Assembly (NCBI RefSeq): GCF_019444005.1
Contig: NZ_CP049304.1
Location: 248,001-312,000, forward strand
Direction: 5' to 3'
Length of the DNA stretch: 64,000 nucleotides
Source: Liquorilactobacillus nagelii DSM 13675
Lineage (GTDB): Bacteria; Bacillota; Bacilli; Lactobacillales; Lactobacillaceae
Part shown: piece by piece, positions 32,351-41,297 of the stretch
Numbering within the stretch: the first letter of the stretch is position 1
How the letters are laid out: every line of letters begins with the position of its first letter
The notes under the pieces: generated by a model
What the model was told of the DNA's origin: nothing
The model's input: only the letters and a program-made list of their open reading frames with translations
Database searches by the model: none
Translations under genes and position numbers: made by a program

Positions 32351-32387
32351 AAGCCTCACTCTTAATTGAGTGGGGCTTATTTTTTTA
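32351..32387 (+). terminator. Terminator of accessory cassette
   Basis: AAGCCTCACTC-TTAATT-GAGTGGGGCTT, 11-bp stem with one G-U pair, followed by ATTTTTTT. It is nearly a copy of the terminator at 30501-30537. Confidence 0.9.
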
Positions 32388-32484
32388 CGCGCATTCTACT
32401 GTGATTTCAGATTTTAGACGTGTAGTTGTACGTTGGTTTGCAAAATAGAACGCATAAAAATAAGCCAGCTAGGCTGACTTAATC

Positions 32485-32504
32485 TGTTGTCCTGTTGTTG
32501 TCCT
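32485..32504 (+). repeat. Direct repeat TGTTGTCCT x2 near prophage end
   Basis: Two exact copies (32485-32493 and 32496-32504) with starts 11 bases apart. They lie in a gene-free stretch between the last phage gene and the IS remnant, where attR and its integrase arm sites would be expected. The attachment core cannot be identified without the left end of the prophage. Confidence 0.4.
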
Positions 32505-32578
32505 CGATGCGGCTTTCTACCTATATTATAGGCATCTATAACCCCGATCACCGGTATTTTTATTAATATCTGGAGAAT

Positions 32579-32610
32579 ATAAACGTTGATTTATCAGCGT
32601 TTATTTTTTT
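32579..32610 (+). terminator. Terminator at phage/chromosome boundary
   Basis: ATAAACGTTGA pairs with TCAGCGTTTAT (loop TTTA), followed by TTTTTT. No gene immediately upstream needs it; it may end a prophage-edge transcript. Confidence 0.65.
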
Positions 32611-32611
32611 G

Positions 32612-33046
32612 GGGTCTCCGTCAAATCGTATTGGTGAAGCCATGAAGTCCTCTGAATAGGGGGCTTCTTTATTTTACAATTAAAAGAATTCTGGCATAAA
32701 AATGATCCATGTTTTTGAATCCGTAACAGATCCGTTTAAGTGCTTTGATTTTACAATAGTTTTGTTAAGACCTCTAAAATTTTTGTGTTTTCCAACAATT
32801 GGCGACGTAAGGGACCCTACTAGTCATTTGACAAGACTTACAAAGATAATGTTGTTTTCGAGATACCAACTCATTTGAACGTTAAGTATTGTTAAACGGG
32901 AAAGGTTGATAACTAAAGGCGCGGCTGGATAACTTTAAAATGATCGACAACGCCATTTTAGTAGTTCTATGATTTTCAACTTTAAAGAATTTAATATTTG
33001 AATTTTTTATTTCAAGTAATTTTTCGATAGAATTTGATTGAGACAT
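32612..33046 (-). mobile_element. Decayed ISL3-family insertion sequence
   Basis: The left edge (GGGGTCTCCGTCAAATCG) resembles an ISL3-type terminal repeat. Reading leftward from ATG 33046 gives MSQSNSIEKLLEIKNSNIKF, then KVENHRTTKMALSIILKLSS, then after a frame change RKQHYLCKSCQMT (the Cys segment of the ISL3 zinc finger), then a jump to IKALKRICYGFKNMDHFYARI, the C-terminal motif, ending at 32669. Most of the roughly 400-residue transposase, including its catalytic core, is deleted and there are several frameshifts. The other terminal repeat was not found. Confidence 0.8.
32669..33046 (-). pseudogene. ISL3-family transposase, truncated and frameshifted
   Basis: About 125 codons remain of the usual 400 or so: the N-terminus, part of the zinc finger, and the last 35 residues. 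The pieces are in different frames, so no functional transposase can be made. Confidence 0.8.
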
Positions 33047-33231
33047 GGTTTATCATTCTTTCGATTGGTTTTAGACACTTAACTTGTAATATAGAATGCC
33101 CTGCCCTTTAACGTATAAAAACATTAATATTGTTTTTATACTGGACAAGTTCGGGAAGGATAGATATAGACTCACATAAAAATGGTATTAACTTTATGTT
33201 TCACGTTGTTCCCAATTTTTAAATAGATATT

Positions 33232-33466
33232 TTATTTTGTGATTGTTGGTACTCTTGTGTTCATCAATGAAATAAACGTGTTTTTATTTAGTACTGTTTT
33301 ATGTTGCTTAAGTGCCTTCTTGGCTAATTTTTCCTGATAAAAAGGCGTATTTAATTTGGTATTTCAAGGTAATAAAATAACAACAGAAATTTTTTCATTT
33401 TTAAACTCATCAGTAACTAGAAGGATAGCTTTGATTGTTAGTGTTTGGTGTTTGTGTTAAGAAATA
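33232..33466 (-). pseudogene. Possible gene remnant, unidentified
   Basis: Read leftward, the sequence gives a protein-like stretch of about 75 codons with a single stop (TIKAILLVTDEFKNEKISVV, then after the stop FYQEKLAKKALKQHKTVLNK), ending at a TAA at 33232. It has no start with a ribosome binding site, and I do not recognise it. The neighbouring 33047-33231 and 33467-33570 show nothing I can identify. Confidence 0.3.
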
Positions 33467-33576
33467 ATAACCTGATCTGTTTTTATTAAGAATTCTTCCT
33501 TTCGTGTTAGTTATAATAACATGAAAGGGCATTAATTCTTTATTTACTAATTAAATTTCATATATTAAGAATTTAA

Positions 33577-33606
33577 TGGACACTCATAAACTTATAATGT
33601 TATAAT
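33577..33606 (+). promoter_or_regulatory. Promoter of ammonium transporter gene
   Basis: TGGACA (33577-33582), 18-base spacer, TATAAT (33601-33606), 29 bases before the start codon. A second TATAAT lies at 33593. Confidence 0.6.
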
Positions 33607-33635
33607 TTGTGACATTGAAAGCAAGGGGGATTTTT

Positions 33636-34952
33636 ATGAGTGCAGCAAATACGACGTTTCTAATAGTTTCAAGTGTTCTGGTATTCTTCATGACGCCTGG
33701 ATTAGCTTTTTTTTATGGAGGCTTGGTTTCACGAAAAAATGTTGTTAATACAATGTTGTCTGTATTTTTCATTTGTGGAATAGCAGTATTGCTTTACGTA
33801 GCTGTTGGGTATGAACTATCTTTTAATAGTGACTTAGGTGGAGTGGTTGGCAAAGTTCATCATTTTTTCTTAAGTGGAGTTGATTTAACAGCAATTGTTA
33901 ATAAAGATCTAGGAATCAACACGGGAGCTTATTTGATTTTTGAAATGATGTTTGCAATTATTACTCCTGCGCTGTTTGTTGGTGCGGTTGTCGGACGGAT
34001 GCGGTTTAATTTTCTTTTGGCTTTTATTATCTTATGGTCGCTTTTAATTTACTACCCAATGGTTCATATAGTTTGGAGCACAAGTGGATTTTTAGCAAAA
34101 TTTGGGGTGCTCGACTTTGCGGGTGGAACTGTGGTGCATATTAACGCCGGTGTAACAGCATTAGTTTTGTCGATTTTTCTTGGACGGAGACTCGGTTTTG
34201 GAAAAGAAAAAACACAACCGTACAATTTACCATGGGTACTTTTGGGAACTACAATTCTGTGGATTGGGTGGTATGGTTTCAATGCTGGTTCAGCACTTGG
34301 AATGAACGAAATTGCAGTTCAAGCTTTTCTAACGACTACAGTAGCAACAGGAGCATCTTTGGTAACTTGGATGATTATTGACATGATTGTTGTTGGTAAG
34401 CCAACGTTACAAGGAACATGTACAGGAACATTGTGTGGTTTAGTTGGAATAACCCCTGCTTGTGGTTTTGTAACTGCTGGAGGAGCATTTTGGATTGGAG
34501 CTATTAGTACAATCGTTAGCTATTGGTTTATTACTAAAATAAAACCAATTTTGAAATATGACGACCCGTTGGATGCGTTTGGATGTCATGGTATTTCCGG
34601 AATTGTGGGTTCAATTTTAACTGGGGCATTTGCCAGCAAAGCTGCTAATAGCGGAATTGCCCATAACGGCTTATTTTATGGTGGGGGTTTTAGTCAACTA
34701 GGATTACAACTAGTTGGAACTTTATTTACAATTGTATTTGTAACAGTGATGGTTTGCTTAATTGTTTTCGTCTTGAAACCATTTATAAAAATTCGTGTTA
34801 ATGAAAAAGAAGAATTGACTGGCTTAGATCAGTCTGAACACGGTGAGTTTGCAGACTATACTGTTGCTGAAGTTTCTAACACAAGTGATATTTCAAAGTA
34901 TCGTGGAGAATTTCAGGGTCAACTTGCACATCTAAATAATCCACCAAAATAA
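33636..34952 (+). CDS. amt: Ammonium transporter (Amt family)
   Basis: A 438-residue membrane protein with about 11 helices, starting at ATG 33636 after AAGGGGG. It has the Amt signature DFAGGTVVHINAGVTAL with the first pore histidine, IGWYGFNAGSALG, and DAFGCHGISGIVGS with the second pore histidine. It imports ammonium. No glnK gene follows, unlike in many bacteria; a hairpin terminator ends the single-gene unit. The soluble C-terminal tail is about 50 residues. Confidence 0.93.
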   Translation: MSAANTTFLIVSSVLVFFMTPGLAFFYGGLVSRKNVVNTMLSVFFICGIAVLLYVAVGYELSFNSDLGGVVGKVHHFFLSGVDLTAIVNKDLGINTGAYLIFEMMFAIITPALFVGAVVGRMRFNFLLAFIILWSLLIYYPMVHIVWSTSGFLAKFGVLDFAGGTVVHINAGVTALVLSIFLGRRLGFGKEKTQPYNLPWVLLGTTILWIGWYGFNAGSALGMNEIAVQAFLTTTVATGASLVTWMIIDMIVVGKPTLQGTCTGTLCGLVGITPACGFVTAGGAFWIGAISTIVSYWFITKIKPILKYDDPLDAFGCHGISGIVGSILTGAFASKAANSGIAHNGLFYGGGFSQLGLQLVGTLFTIVFVTVMVCLIVFVLKPFIKIRVNEKEELTGLDQSEHGEFADYTVAEVSNTSDISKYRGEFQGQLAHLNNPPK

Positions 34953-34980
34953 TTAATTAGGCAAGATTTTAGAATAAAAG

Positions 34981-35030
34981 ACAAACCTATGAAGAGGACT
35001 AACATCCCAATTCATGAGTTTGTTTTTTTT
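34981..35030. terminator. Terminator between amt and exonuclease gene
   Basis: ACAAACCTATGA pairs with TCATGAGTTTGT, then TTTTTTTT. It lies between two convergent genes and may serve both. Confidence 0.7.
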
Positions 35031-35042
35031 CGAAATCATTTA

Positions 35043-35579
35043 TTAATTTGACTGTTTTATAAATGGTAAAAGTGCATCTTGACCAAACCTGTTTTCTTGC
35101 CAAAGTGCAATCTTGGCACAGGCAATACTGTCAGCTAAAGCATTATGATGATGGAGTAATTGAATATTGAGATTTTTGCAAACTGTATTTAAGCGATAAT
35201 TTTCAAAGCCTTTTAATAAACGACGGCTTGATTGTAAAGTGTCTAAAACTGCAAAAGATTCTGGCGAAAGACTGAAGGCGCTAAGCGAATTCTGTAAAAC
35301 ACTGCAATCAAAACGAGCATTATGGGCAACAATTAATTTATCAGGTTGAAACAAATTGGAAATATGTGGCCATAAATCGGCAATTGTTGGTGCATCTTGG
35401 ACATCACTTTCATGGATTCCATGAATGCTGACATTTCTGCGATCGAAGTAAGTTTGTGGATTTAATAACGAGTATAATTGATCGACAATTTGATTATTTT
35501 TTACAACAGTAATTGCTAAGGAACAGGCGCTATCGCGATGACCATTAGCTGTTTCAAAATCAATAGCAGTGAAATTCAT
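35043..35579 (-). CDS. DnaQ-like 3'-5' exonuclease
   Basis: A 178-residue DEDDh exonuclease. Exo I is DFET at residues 7-10 (Asp7, Glu9), Exo II is AHNARFDCSVL, and Exo III is HHNALADSIACA, which supplies the His and last Asp. It resembles the proofreading subunit of DNA polymerase III or stand-alone repair exonucleases. It overlaps the end of the exonuclease III gene by 4 bases, suggesting a two-gene DNA repair operon on the minus strand. Confidence 0.88.
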   Translation of the reverse strand: MNFTAIDFETANGHRDSACSLAITVVKNNQIVDQLYSLLNPQTYFDRRNVSIHGIHESDVQDAPTIADLWPHISNLFQPDKLIVAHNARFDCSVLQNSLSAFSLSPESFAVLDTLQSSRRLLKGFENYRLNTVCKNLNIQLLHHHNALADSIACAKIALWQENRFGQDALLPFIKQSN

Positions 35580-36346
35580 TTTTTCTCCTTTTCATCTAGT
35601 AAAATTAATTCAACTGGGCAATGGTCGGATCCTAAGATGTCAGTTAAAATTTCAGCAGTTTTAATTTGGGGTTTCAATCGTTTTGAAGTGATAAAATAAT
35701 CGATTCGCCATCCAGCATTATTTTCACGCGCATGAAAACGATAGCTCCACCAAGAGTAGACACCAGTTGTTTCTGGATGTAATTCACGAAAAGTGTCAAT
35801 GAAACCATTTCCTAATAGATTTGTCATAGCGGAACGTTCTTCATCACTAAAGCCGGCATTATGGCGATTAGTTTTCCAGTTTTTTAGATCAATTTCTTGA
35901 TGCGCAACATTTAAATCTCCACACAAAATGACTGGTTTTATCTGATCCAAATCTTGTAAAAATTTACGAAAAGCCTTTTCCCAGCTCATTCGAAAATTTA
36001 AACGTTTTAATTTTTGTTGGGAGTTAGGTGTATAACAAGTAACTAAGAAAAAATTGGGGTATTCGAGTGTGATGACCCGTCCTTCGTGATCGAATTCGTC
36101 AATACCTATGCCATATCTTACTGAGGAAGCTGGGAGTTTTGCAAAGATTGCTGTTCCAGAATAGCCTTTTCGTTCAGCATAATTCCAATAGGCGGTATAT
36201 CCAGGAAAGTTTAGGTCGATTTGGTCTTGCTGCAATTTTATTTCTTGTAGGCAGAAAAAATCAGCGTCTAATTGATTGAAAGTTGTAGAAAAATCCTTTT
36301 TTAAGATGGCACGTAAACCATTAACATTCCATGAAATAAATTTCAT
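35576..36346 (-). CDS. exoA: Exodeoxyribonuclease III (AP endonuclease)
   Basis: A 256-residue member of the endonuclease/exonuclease/phosphatase family. Conserved sites visible: MKFISWNVNGLRA at the start, LQEIKL (metal-binding Glu near residue 36), GDLNVAH (catalytic Asp/Asn) and the C-terminal GSDHCPV (Asp-His pair). It cuts DNA 5' to abasic sites in base excision repair. It is the first gene of the minus-strand pair with the DnaQ-like exonuclease and is divergent from murB. Confidence 0.93.
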   Translation of the reverse strand: MKFISWNVNGLRAILKKDFSTTFNQLDADFFCLQEIKLQQDQIDLNFPGYTAYWNYAERKGYSGTAIFAKLPASSVRYGIGIDEFDHEGRVITLEYPNFFLVTCYTPNSQQKLKRLNFRMSWEKAFRKFLQDLDQIKPVILCGDLNVAHQEIDLKNWKTNRHNAGFSDEERSAMTNLLGNGFIDTFRELHPETTGVYSWWSYRFHARENNAGWRIDYFITSKRLKPQIKTAEILTDILGSDHCPVELILLDEKEKK

Positions 36347-36430
36347 TTGACTTTAACACCCTTCCTAAATCATCTAAAATTGATTTTAGCAGTAAGTTTT
36401 AAAAAAACTAGCGTTGCTAACTTAAAAAAA

Positions 36431-36439
36431 TGCTAAAAT
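36431..36439 (+). promoter_or_regulatory. Extended -10 promoter of murB
   Basis: TG-C-TAAAAT, with TTGCTA 14 bases upstream of the -10 hexamer. It lies 35 bases before the murB start. Confidence 0.5.
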
Positions 36440-36473
36440 TAGTTTTGAATCTTGATTTGAGTGAGGAATAAAA

Positions 36474-37382
36474 ATGAACAAAAAAGTTTTACAATTAATG
36501 GAAAAATTACCACAAATATTACTATTGCAAGGTGAACCACTATCAAAATATAGCAATACTCGTACTGGCGGGCCGGCAGATTTATTAGCTTTTCCTGCTA
36601 ATAGCCAACAAGCGATAGAATTAGTTGAGCAGGCGAACAAATTGCAACTTCCAATAACAATCTTAGGAAATGCTAGCAATTTGATTGTTAAGGATGGCGG
36701 GATTGAGGGTTTGGTGATTATTTTGCGTAACATGAAACAAATTAATTGTCAGACAAATAAAATAACGGCTGAAGCTGGAGCGTCATTGATTGATGTAACA
36801 GAGATGGCCTATCAAAGAGGGTTAACAGGACTTGAATTTGCAGCTGGAATTCCTGGAAGTGTTGGTGGTGCAATCTTTATGAACGCTGGTGCCTATGGTG
36901 GGGAAATCAGTCAAGTAGTTGAATCAGTAACTGTCATTGATAGGCAGGGACAATTAAAAAAATATACTAAGCAGGATTTAAATTTCAACTATCGACATAG
37001 TAGAATTCAAACTGAAGGTGATTTAGTACTCGAGGCAACTTTTAATTTGGAGAGTGGCAATCAACAATTAATTCATGAAAAAATGAATGATCTAAACTTT
37101 CGTCGAGCAGCTAAACAGCCCTTGGAATATCCTTCTTGTGGCAGCGTATTTAAGCGCCCGCAAGGACACTATACTGGGAAACTAATTCAAGATGCAGGTT
37201 TGCAAGGCTTTCGAGTCGGGGATGCTCAAATCTCACTTAAACATGCAGGGTTTATTGTTAATTTGGGTCAAGCAACAGCAGGCGATTACCTGACAGTTAT
37301 TCAACATGTTCAACAAACTATTTTGAAAAAATTTCAGGTTAAGCTAGAAACAGAAGTTCGAATCATTGGTCGAGATGCTTAA
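36474..37382 (+). CDS. murB: UDP-N-acetylenolpyruvoylglucosamine reductase
   Basis: A 302-residue FAD enzyme that makes UDP-MurNAc, the second committed step of peptidoglycan synthesis. Visible motifs: [30 protein letters not shown] (FAD binding), [34 protein letters not shown] with the catalytic Ser, and a C-terminal ETEVRIIG with the conserved Glu. Length fits type II MurB. TGAGGAAT lies before the ATG. Confidence 0.95.
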   Translation: MNKKVLQLMEKLPQILLLQGEPLSKYSNTRTGGPADLLAFPANSQQAIELVEQANKLQLPITILGNASNLIVKDGGIEGLVIILRNMKQINCQTNKITAEAGASLIDVTEMAYQRGLTGLEFAAGIPGSVGGAIFMNAGAYGGEISQVVESVTVIDRQGQLKKYTKQDLNFNYRHSRIQTEGDLVLEATFNLESGNQQLIHEKMNDLNFRRAAKQPLEYPSCGSVFKRPQGHYTGKLIQDAGLQGFRVGDAQISLKHAGFIVNLGQATAGDYLTVIQHVQQTILKKFQVKLETEVRIIGRDA

Positions 37383-37384
37383 AA

Positions 37385-37424
37385 AGTAATCTGCCTAATT
37401 AAAATAGGCGGACTGCTTTTTTTT
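37385..37424 (+). terminator. Terminator after murB
   Basis: An imperfect hairpin AGTAATCTGCCTA with TAGGCGGACTGCT, followed by eight T residues. Confidence 0.75.
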
Positions 37425-37464
37425 AAGCAATTTTTTTGTCATAATAGAGTTAAGGGGTGAAAAG

Positions 37465-39606
37465 ATGGCAATTGTCGAGACGGTTTTAGGCTTAATTTTG
37501 ATTGTATTGTTTTCCAATTTAGTTAACCATTATTTTCAGTGGTTACCAGTTAGCTTAGTTCAGATTTTTTTAGGAACACTGGCAACTCTTATTTTTAATT
37601 TAAAAATTGATTTGGATGCGAGTTGGTTCTTACTGCTGTTTATTGCGCCTTTGCTATATAATGATGGTCGACGTTTTCCGCGAAAAGAATTATGGAAGTT
37701 AAAAGGTGCGATATTTAATAATGCAATTTTATTGGTATTTTTGACAATGTTGATTGGCGGATTTCTAATTACGTTATTAATTCCTAAATTGCCATTGCCA
37801 GTTGGAATTGCCTTAGCTGCGGTTTTAGCTCCAACTGATCCAGTGGCAGTACATTCAATTTCTAAACAGGTGAAATTACCAGATAATATTTTGCATTTGG
37901 TTAGTGGTGAAAGCTTGATTAATGACGCTAGCGGTCTAATTGGATTTAAATATGCATTGGCAGTAGCTGTAACTGGATACTTCTCATTAACTCATGCGGT
38001 TGGTGATTTCTTTTATGTTGCTATTATGGGTTCGATTGCAGGTCTTATATTAATTGGAATAGTTATTTTAGCAATTGAGTGGTTGGTGGTCAAGGGCTTT
38101 AATGATGTTGTTTTTAATACTGTTTTGCAAGTAGCGGTTCCCTTTATTATTTATTTAATTACTGAAAAGTATTTACATGCTTCTGGAGTCATAGCAGTTG
38201 TGGTAGCTGGTGTTTTCTTTGCTAGTCAAAGAAACAATTTTGTCAGTGTCCAACCAGAAATTAATTTAGTTACTGAAAGAACTTGGGACATTATTGTTTA
38301 TTTATTGAATGGAACTATGTTTACAATTTTAGGTGTCGAATTGCCAGTTGCCATGCAAGGAGCTATTCAAAGTGATCAGGTCGATACCTTACGGGCTTTT
38401 TGGTTGGTTGGGGGTGTCTGGTTAATTTTATTGCTGATTCGAGTTGCTTGGACGTTTATTTATCAGTTATTTGATCAACAGCATGAGTCCTGGAGATTTA
38501 GACTCCGAATTGCGCTTATTTCCGGACTTTCTGGGGTTCGTGGAGCAATTACCATGGCTGGAGCATTGACTATTCCAGTTCAAATTGCTGATGGGTCAGC
38601 CTTTCCTGAACGTTCCTTAGTGTTGTTTATAGCGGCAGGTGTAATTATTTTAAGCATGGTCATGGCAATAATTGCTTTACCATTATTTGCGGGAAAATCT
38701 TTAGCAATTCAAACGCGTGGAGCGAATGCTGACTTAGATGCTAATAAATCATTATTAATCGAAGAAGAGGATGACGATTCAACAGACAAGACCGATAAAA
38801 ATGAAACAGTAGTGGAAAATCTTTTAACTTTGAACCAAGCAAAATTATATTTACTGAAAAATGCAGTCCGTTCTTTAGAAGAGCAACGTCGGCAGCATAA
38901 TCAACTAGCAGTCTATCAACTGATATTGGAATACCAATACTTGATTAAACGGTTAGAAATTGTAGAAGAACAAGCTGTTGGAGATTCAGGAATTGTCCAA
39001 GACGAACTTGATCTTAATCGAGTCGCCATCAAAGGAGAGTTGCGCGAACTGCAACGTTTGTATCAGACAAATCAAATTAGAGAAAAAGTTTATTTGCGTT
39101 ATAAAAAGGCCTTGGCTAAACAACTTAAAGGAATTAATCGCGGGACCACTTTACCACAATTTGGCTTAGCACTTAATTTACGACTAAGCGGTCGAAAAAT
39201 TTATCGTCATTTTTTGATTCGTTGGGGAACACCTCAGGATGAAAAATATATGGTGGAAGTTCGATTAGCTGAGCGGGCGCTAGCTAAGGCTGCTATCAAA
39301 ACATTATCTGAGTATTTACGTAAACCAGATGTTAATGAACAGGCATTTAATCGAGAGGCTATTTATCATTTGATTATTCGTTATCGGTCGTTGATCGAAA
39401 AACAAAAAAAACAGCAGGGAAACCAATTGGATCCAGCTGTTTATCAGCAACAATTGCGGAATTTACATTTGCGTTCAATAAGTGTTCAACGCATATCATT
39501 GCAATATTTAATTGAGCAAGGATATTTGGACCGTCGTGCTGCAGTTGCTTTACGACAATACATTAATCACGAAGAAAATTTATTACTACGAGTTAGTTCG
39601 GTTTAA
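37465..39606 (+). CDS. Na+/H+ antiporter (CPA1 family)
   Basis: A 713-residue protein: about 12 membrane helices in residues 1-415, then a long charged cytoplasmic tail (about 430-713). CPA1 signatures: LAPTDPVAVHSI and VSGESLINDASGLIGFKYALAV, whose Asp residues carry ions. It probably exports Na+ (and perhaps K+) in exchange for protons, for pH and salt balance. AAGGGGTG lies before the ATG. Its 3' end overlaps by 14 bases the end of a convergent gene. No terminator is seen. Confidence 0.88.
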   Translation: MAIVETVLGLILIVLFSNLVNHYFQWLPVSLVQIFLGTLATLIFNLKIDLDASWFLLLFIAPLLYNDGRRFPRKELWKLKGAIFNNAILLVFLTMLIGGFLITLLIPKLPLPVGIALAAVLAPTDPVAVHSISKQVKLPDNILHLVSGESLINDASGLIGFKYALAVAVTGYFSLTHAVGDFFYVAIMGSIAGLILIGIVILAIEWLVVKGFNDVVFNTVLQVAVPFIIYLITEKYLHASGVIAVVVAGVFFASQRNNFVSVQPEINLVTERTWDIIVYLLNGTMFTILGVELPVAMQGAIQSDQVDTLRAFWLVGGVWLILLLIRVAWTFIYQLFDQQHESWRFRLRIALISGLSGVRGAITMAGALTIPVQIADGSAFPERSLVLFIAAGVIILSMVMAIIALPLFAGKSLAIQTRGANADLDANKSLLIEEEDDDSTDKTDKNETVVENLLTLNQAKLYLLKNAVRSLEEQRRQHNQLAVYQLILEYQYLIKRLEIVEEQAVGDSGIVQDELDLNRVAIKGELRELQRLYQTNQIREKVYLRYKKALAKQLKGINRGTTLPQFGLALNLRLSGRKIYRHFLIRWGTPQDEKYMVEVRLAERALAKAAIKTLSEYLRKPDVNEQAFNREAIYHLIIRYRSLIEKQKKQQGNQLDPAVYQQQLRNLHLRSISVQRISLQYLIEQGYLDRRAAVALRQYINHEENLLLRVSSV

Positions 39607-40282
39607 CTGAGGTTAGCATTTTTTCAGTGTTTTGCAGTGAAAGACGAGAAATGAAAATTACAATCCACATAATTAATTGAATGATGAACATAAAACCAAC
39701 AAATATTAACATTCGTGGGCTCCACATATCAACTAATTGCTGTAGCACCCAATTTGGATCGAGAAAAAGGTAGGCTGTATGTAAGCGCAAGAAACGACCA
39801 ATATATATTCCTACAGAAGACAGAAGTAGTAAGATGCTAATTGTTAAAAATTGCCATTTGCGTGAAAAGCGTTGTAGTTTAATTAACAATTGATCAGTAA
39901 CATATTCGACACTCCAGATGCCAACTAGTGAACAAGCAAGTGCACTCGCAACTAAGTTAGAAAAGTTCAACCATAAGTGAAGATTAAATTCCATTAATCC
40001 CGTGGCACTATTGTATGGATCGAGCTTTGCCAGATGAAACAAGTCAGTTAAAACGTAAGGGGCATTAGGATAAAAAAGTAACCAGAGTATAAATATAAGC
40101 CCAAAGACGAATTTGTTTTGTTGATATTTCAAATGGAATGAAAGCTCGATTGGCAAGTAACCTAAAAAAGTGTTTAGTAATAAAAAACTATAAGTGCCGC
40201 CCCGAGAATAAACTGTTAAATAGATATATAACATGAATAGCCAAAAAGCGAGACGAACGAACCAGCGATTTTTTGCAGCCAT
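39593..40282 (-). CDS. DUF1361 membrane protein
   Basis: A 229-residue protein with about six to seven membrane helices. The start at 40282 has AGGTGAAC upstream; an in-frame TTG at 40324 has none. The DUF1361 hallmark FYPNAPYVLTDLFHL lies at about residues 69-83. Function unknown; members are common in Lactobacillales. Convergent with the antiporter gene. Confidence 0.82.
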   Translation of the reverse strand: MAAKNRWFVRLAFWLFMLYIYLTVYSRGGTYSFLLLNTFLGYLPIELSFHLKYQQNKFVFGLIFILWLLFYPNAPYVLTDLFHLAKLDPYNSATGLMEFNLHLWLNFSNLVASALACSLVGIWSVEYVTDQLLIKLQRFSRKWQFLTISILLLLSSVGIYIGRFLRLHTAYLFLDPNWVLQQLVDMWSPRMLIFVGFMFIIQLIMWIVIFISRLSLQNTEKMLTSVKPN

Positions 40283-40416
40283 AAAGTTCACCTGAATTTT
40301 TACGTATTTAATCAATTTTACCAAATTTACAATGAGATGTGGGTGTTGTTGACTGCTTTTTATAAGATTTCAAGAAAAATTAATTATTAGTAATTCAAGT
40401 GAAAAAACTTACACCG

Positions 40417-40425
40417 TGATATAAT
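40417..40425 (+). promoter_or_regulatory. Extended -10 promoter of cdaA operon
   Basis: TG-A-TATAAT, 30 bases before the cdaA start. No good -35, as usual with an extended -10. Confidence 0.65.
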
Positions 40426-40454
40426 TAATCTGTTTGTTATAAGGGGGTAGCCAA

Positions 40455-41297
40455 TTGACCATTGACTTTGAGAATTTATTTATTTGGCAAAATGCAATTA
40501 ATTTAATTGACATTTTAGCAGTTTGGTTTGTGATTTACAAATTGATGATGCTGCTACGGGGCACTAAAGCGGTTCAACTTTTTAAAGGTGTTGTTGTAAT
40601 AGTTATAATCAAAGTAGTTAGTTTGTATTTAGGTCTAAAAACAGTTTCATGGATTACTGATCAGGTGATCAATTGGGGGCTAATTGCAATTATTGTAATT
40701 TTCCAGCCTGAAATTCGTCGTGGGTTAGAACATTTAGGCCGTGGTTCCATTTTCTTGCATAATAAGCAACAAAATGAAAAACAATTGAAAATGATTAATG
40801 CTTTAGATCAGGCAGTGCAATACATGTCTAAGCGACGAATTGGAGCGTTAATTACGATTCAAATGAAAACTGGCTTGGAAGACTATATTGAAACGGGTAT
40901 CAAGTTAGATGCTGAGATAACAGGGGCATTGTTAATTAATATCTTTATTCCTAATACACCACTGCATGATGGAGCAGTTATCGTTCGTAATAATAAAATT
41001 GCCGTTGCCGCCGCCTACCTACCATTGTCAGAGAGCAATTTAATCCCTAAAGAGTTAGGTACAAGGCATCGAGCCGCAGTAGGAATTAGCGAAGTTACTG
41101 ATGCATTGACAATTGTTGTTTCGGAAGAAACTGGAGGAGTAACCATTACCAAAAATAATGAGTTAATTCGCGATTTGACGCAAGAAGATTATCTGAAATT
41201 GCTGAAGAAAGAATTAATTAGCACTCCTGAAGAAACACACAATTCGCCAATTGCCAATTTTTTTGCAGAAATTTTTAAGGGGGGCAAGCATCAATGA
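40455..41297 (+). CDS. cdaA: Diadenylate cyclase CdaA
   Basis: A 280-residue protein starting with TTG 40455 after AAGGGGG. Three N-terminal membrane helices (about 15-80) are followed by a DAC domain with the catalytic DGA (Asp172) and RHR (204-206) motifs. It makes cyclic di-AMP from two ATP, a messenger controlling potassium, osmolyte uptake and wall balance. The conserved cdaA-cdaR-glmM order and 4-base overlap with cdaR support the identity. Confidence 0.95.
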   Translation: MTIDFENLFIWQNAINLIDILAVWFVIYKLMMLLRGTKAVQLFKGVVVIVIIKVVSLYLGLKTVSWITDQVINWGLIAIIVIFQPEIRRGLEHLGRGSIFLHNKQQNEKQLKMINALDQAVQYMSKRRIGALITIQMKTGLEDYIETGIKLDAEITGALLINIFIPNTPLHDGAVIVRNNKIAVAAAYLPLSESNLIPKELGTRHRAAVGISEVTDALTIVVSEETGGVTITKNNELIRDLTQEDYLKLLKKELISTPEETHNSPIANFFAEIFKGGKHQ

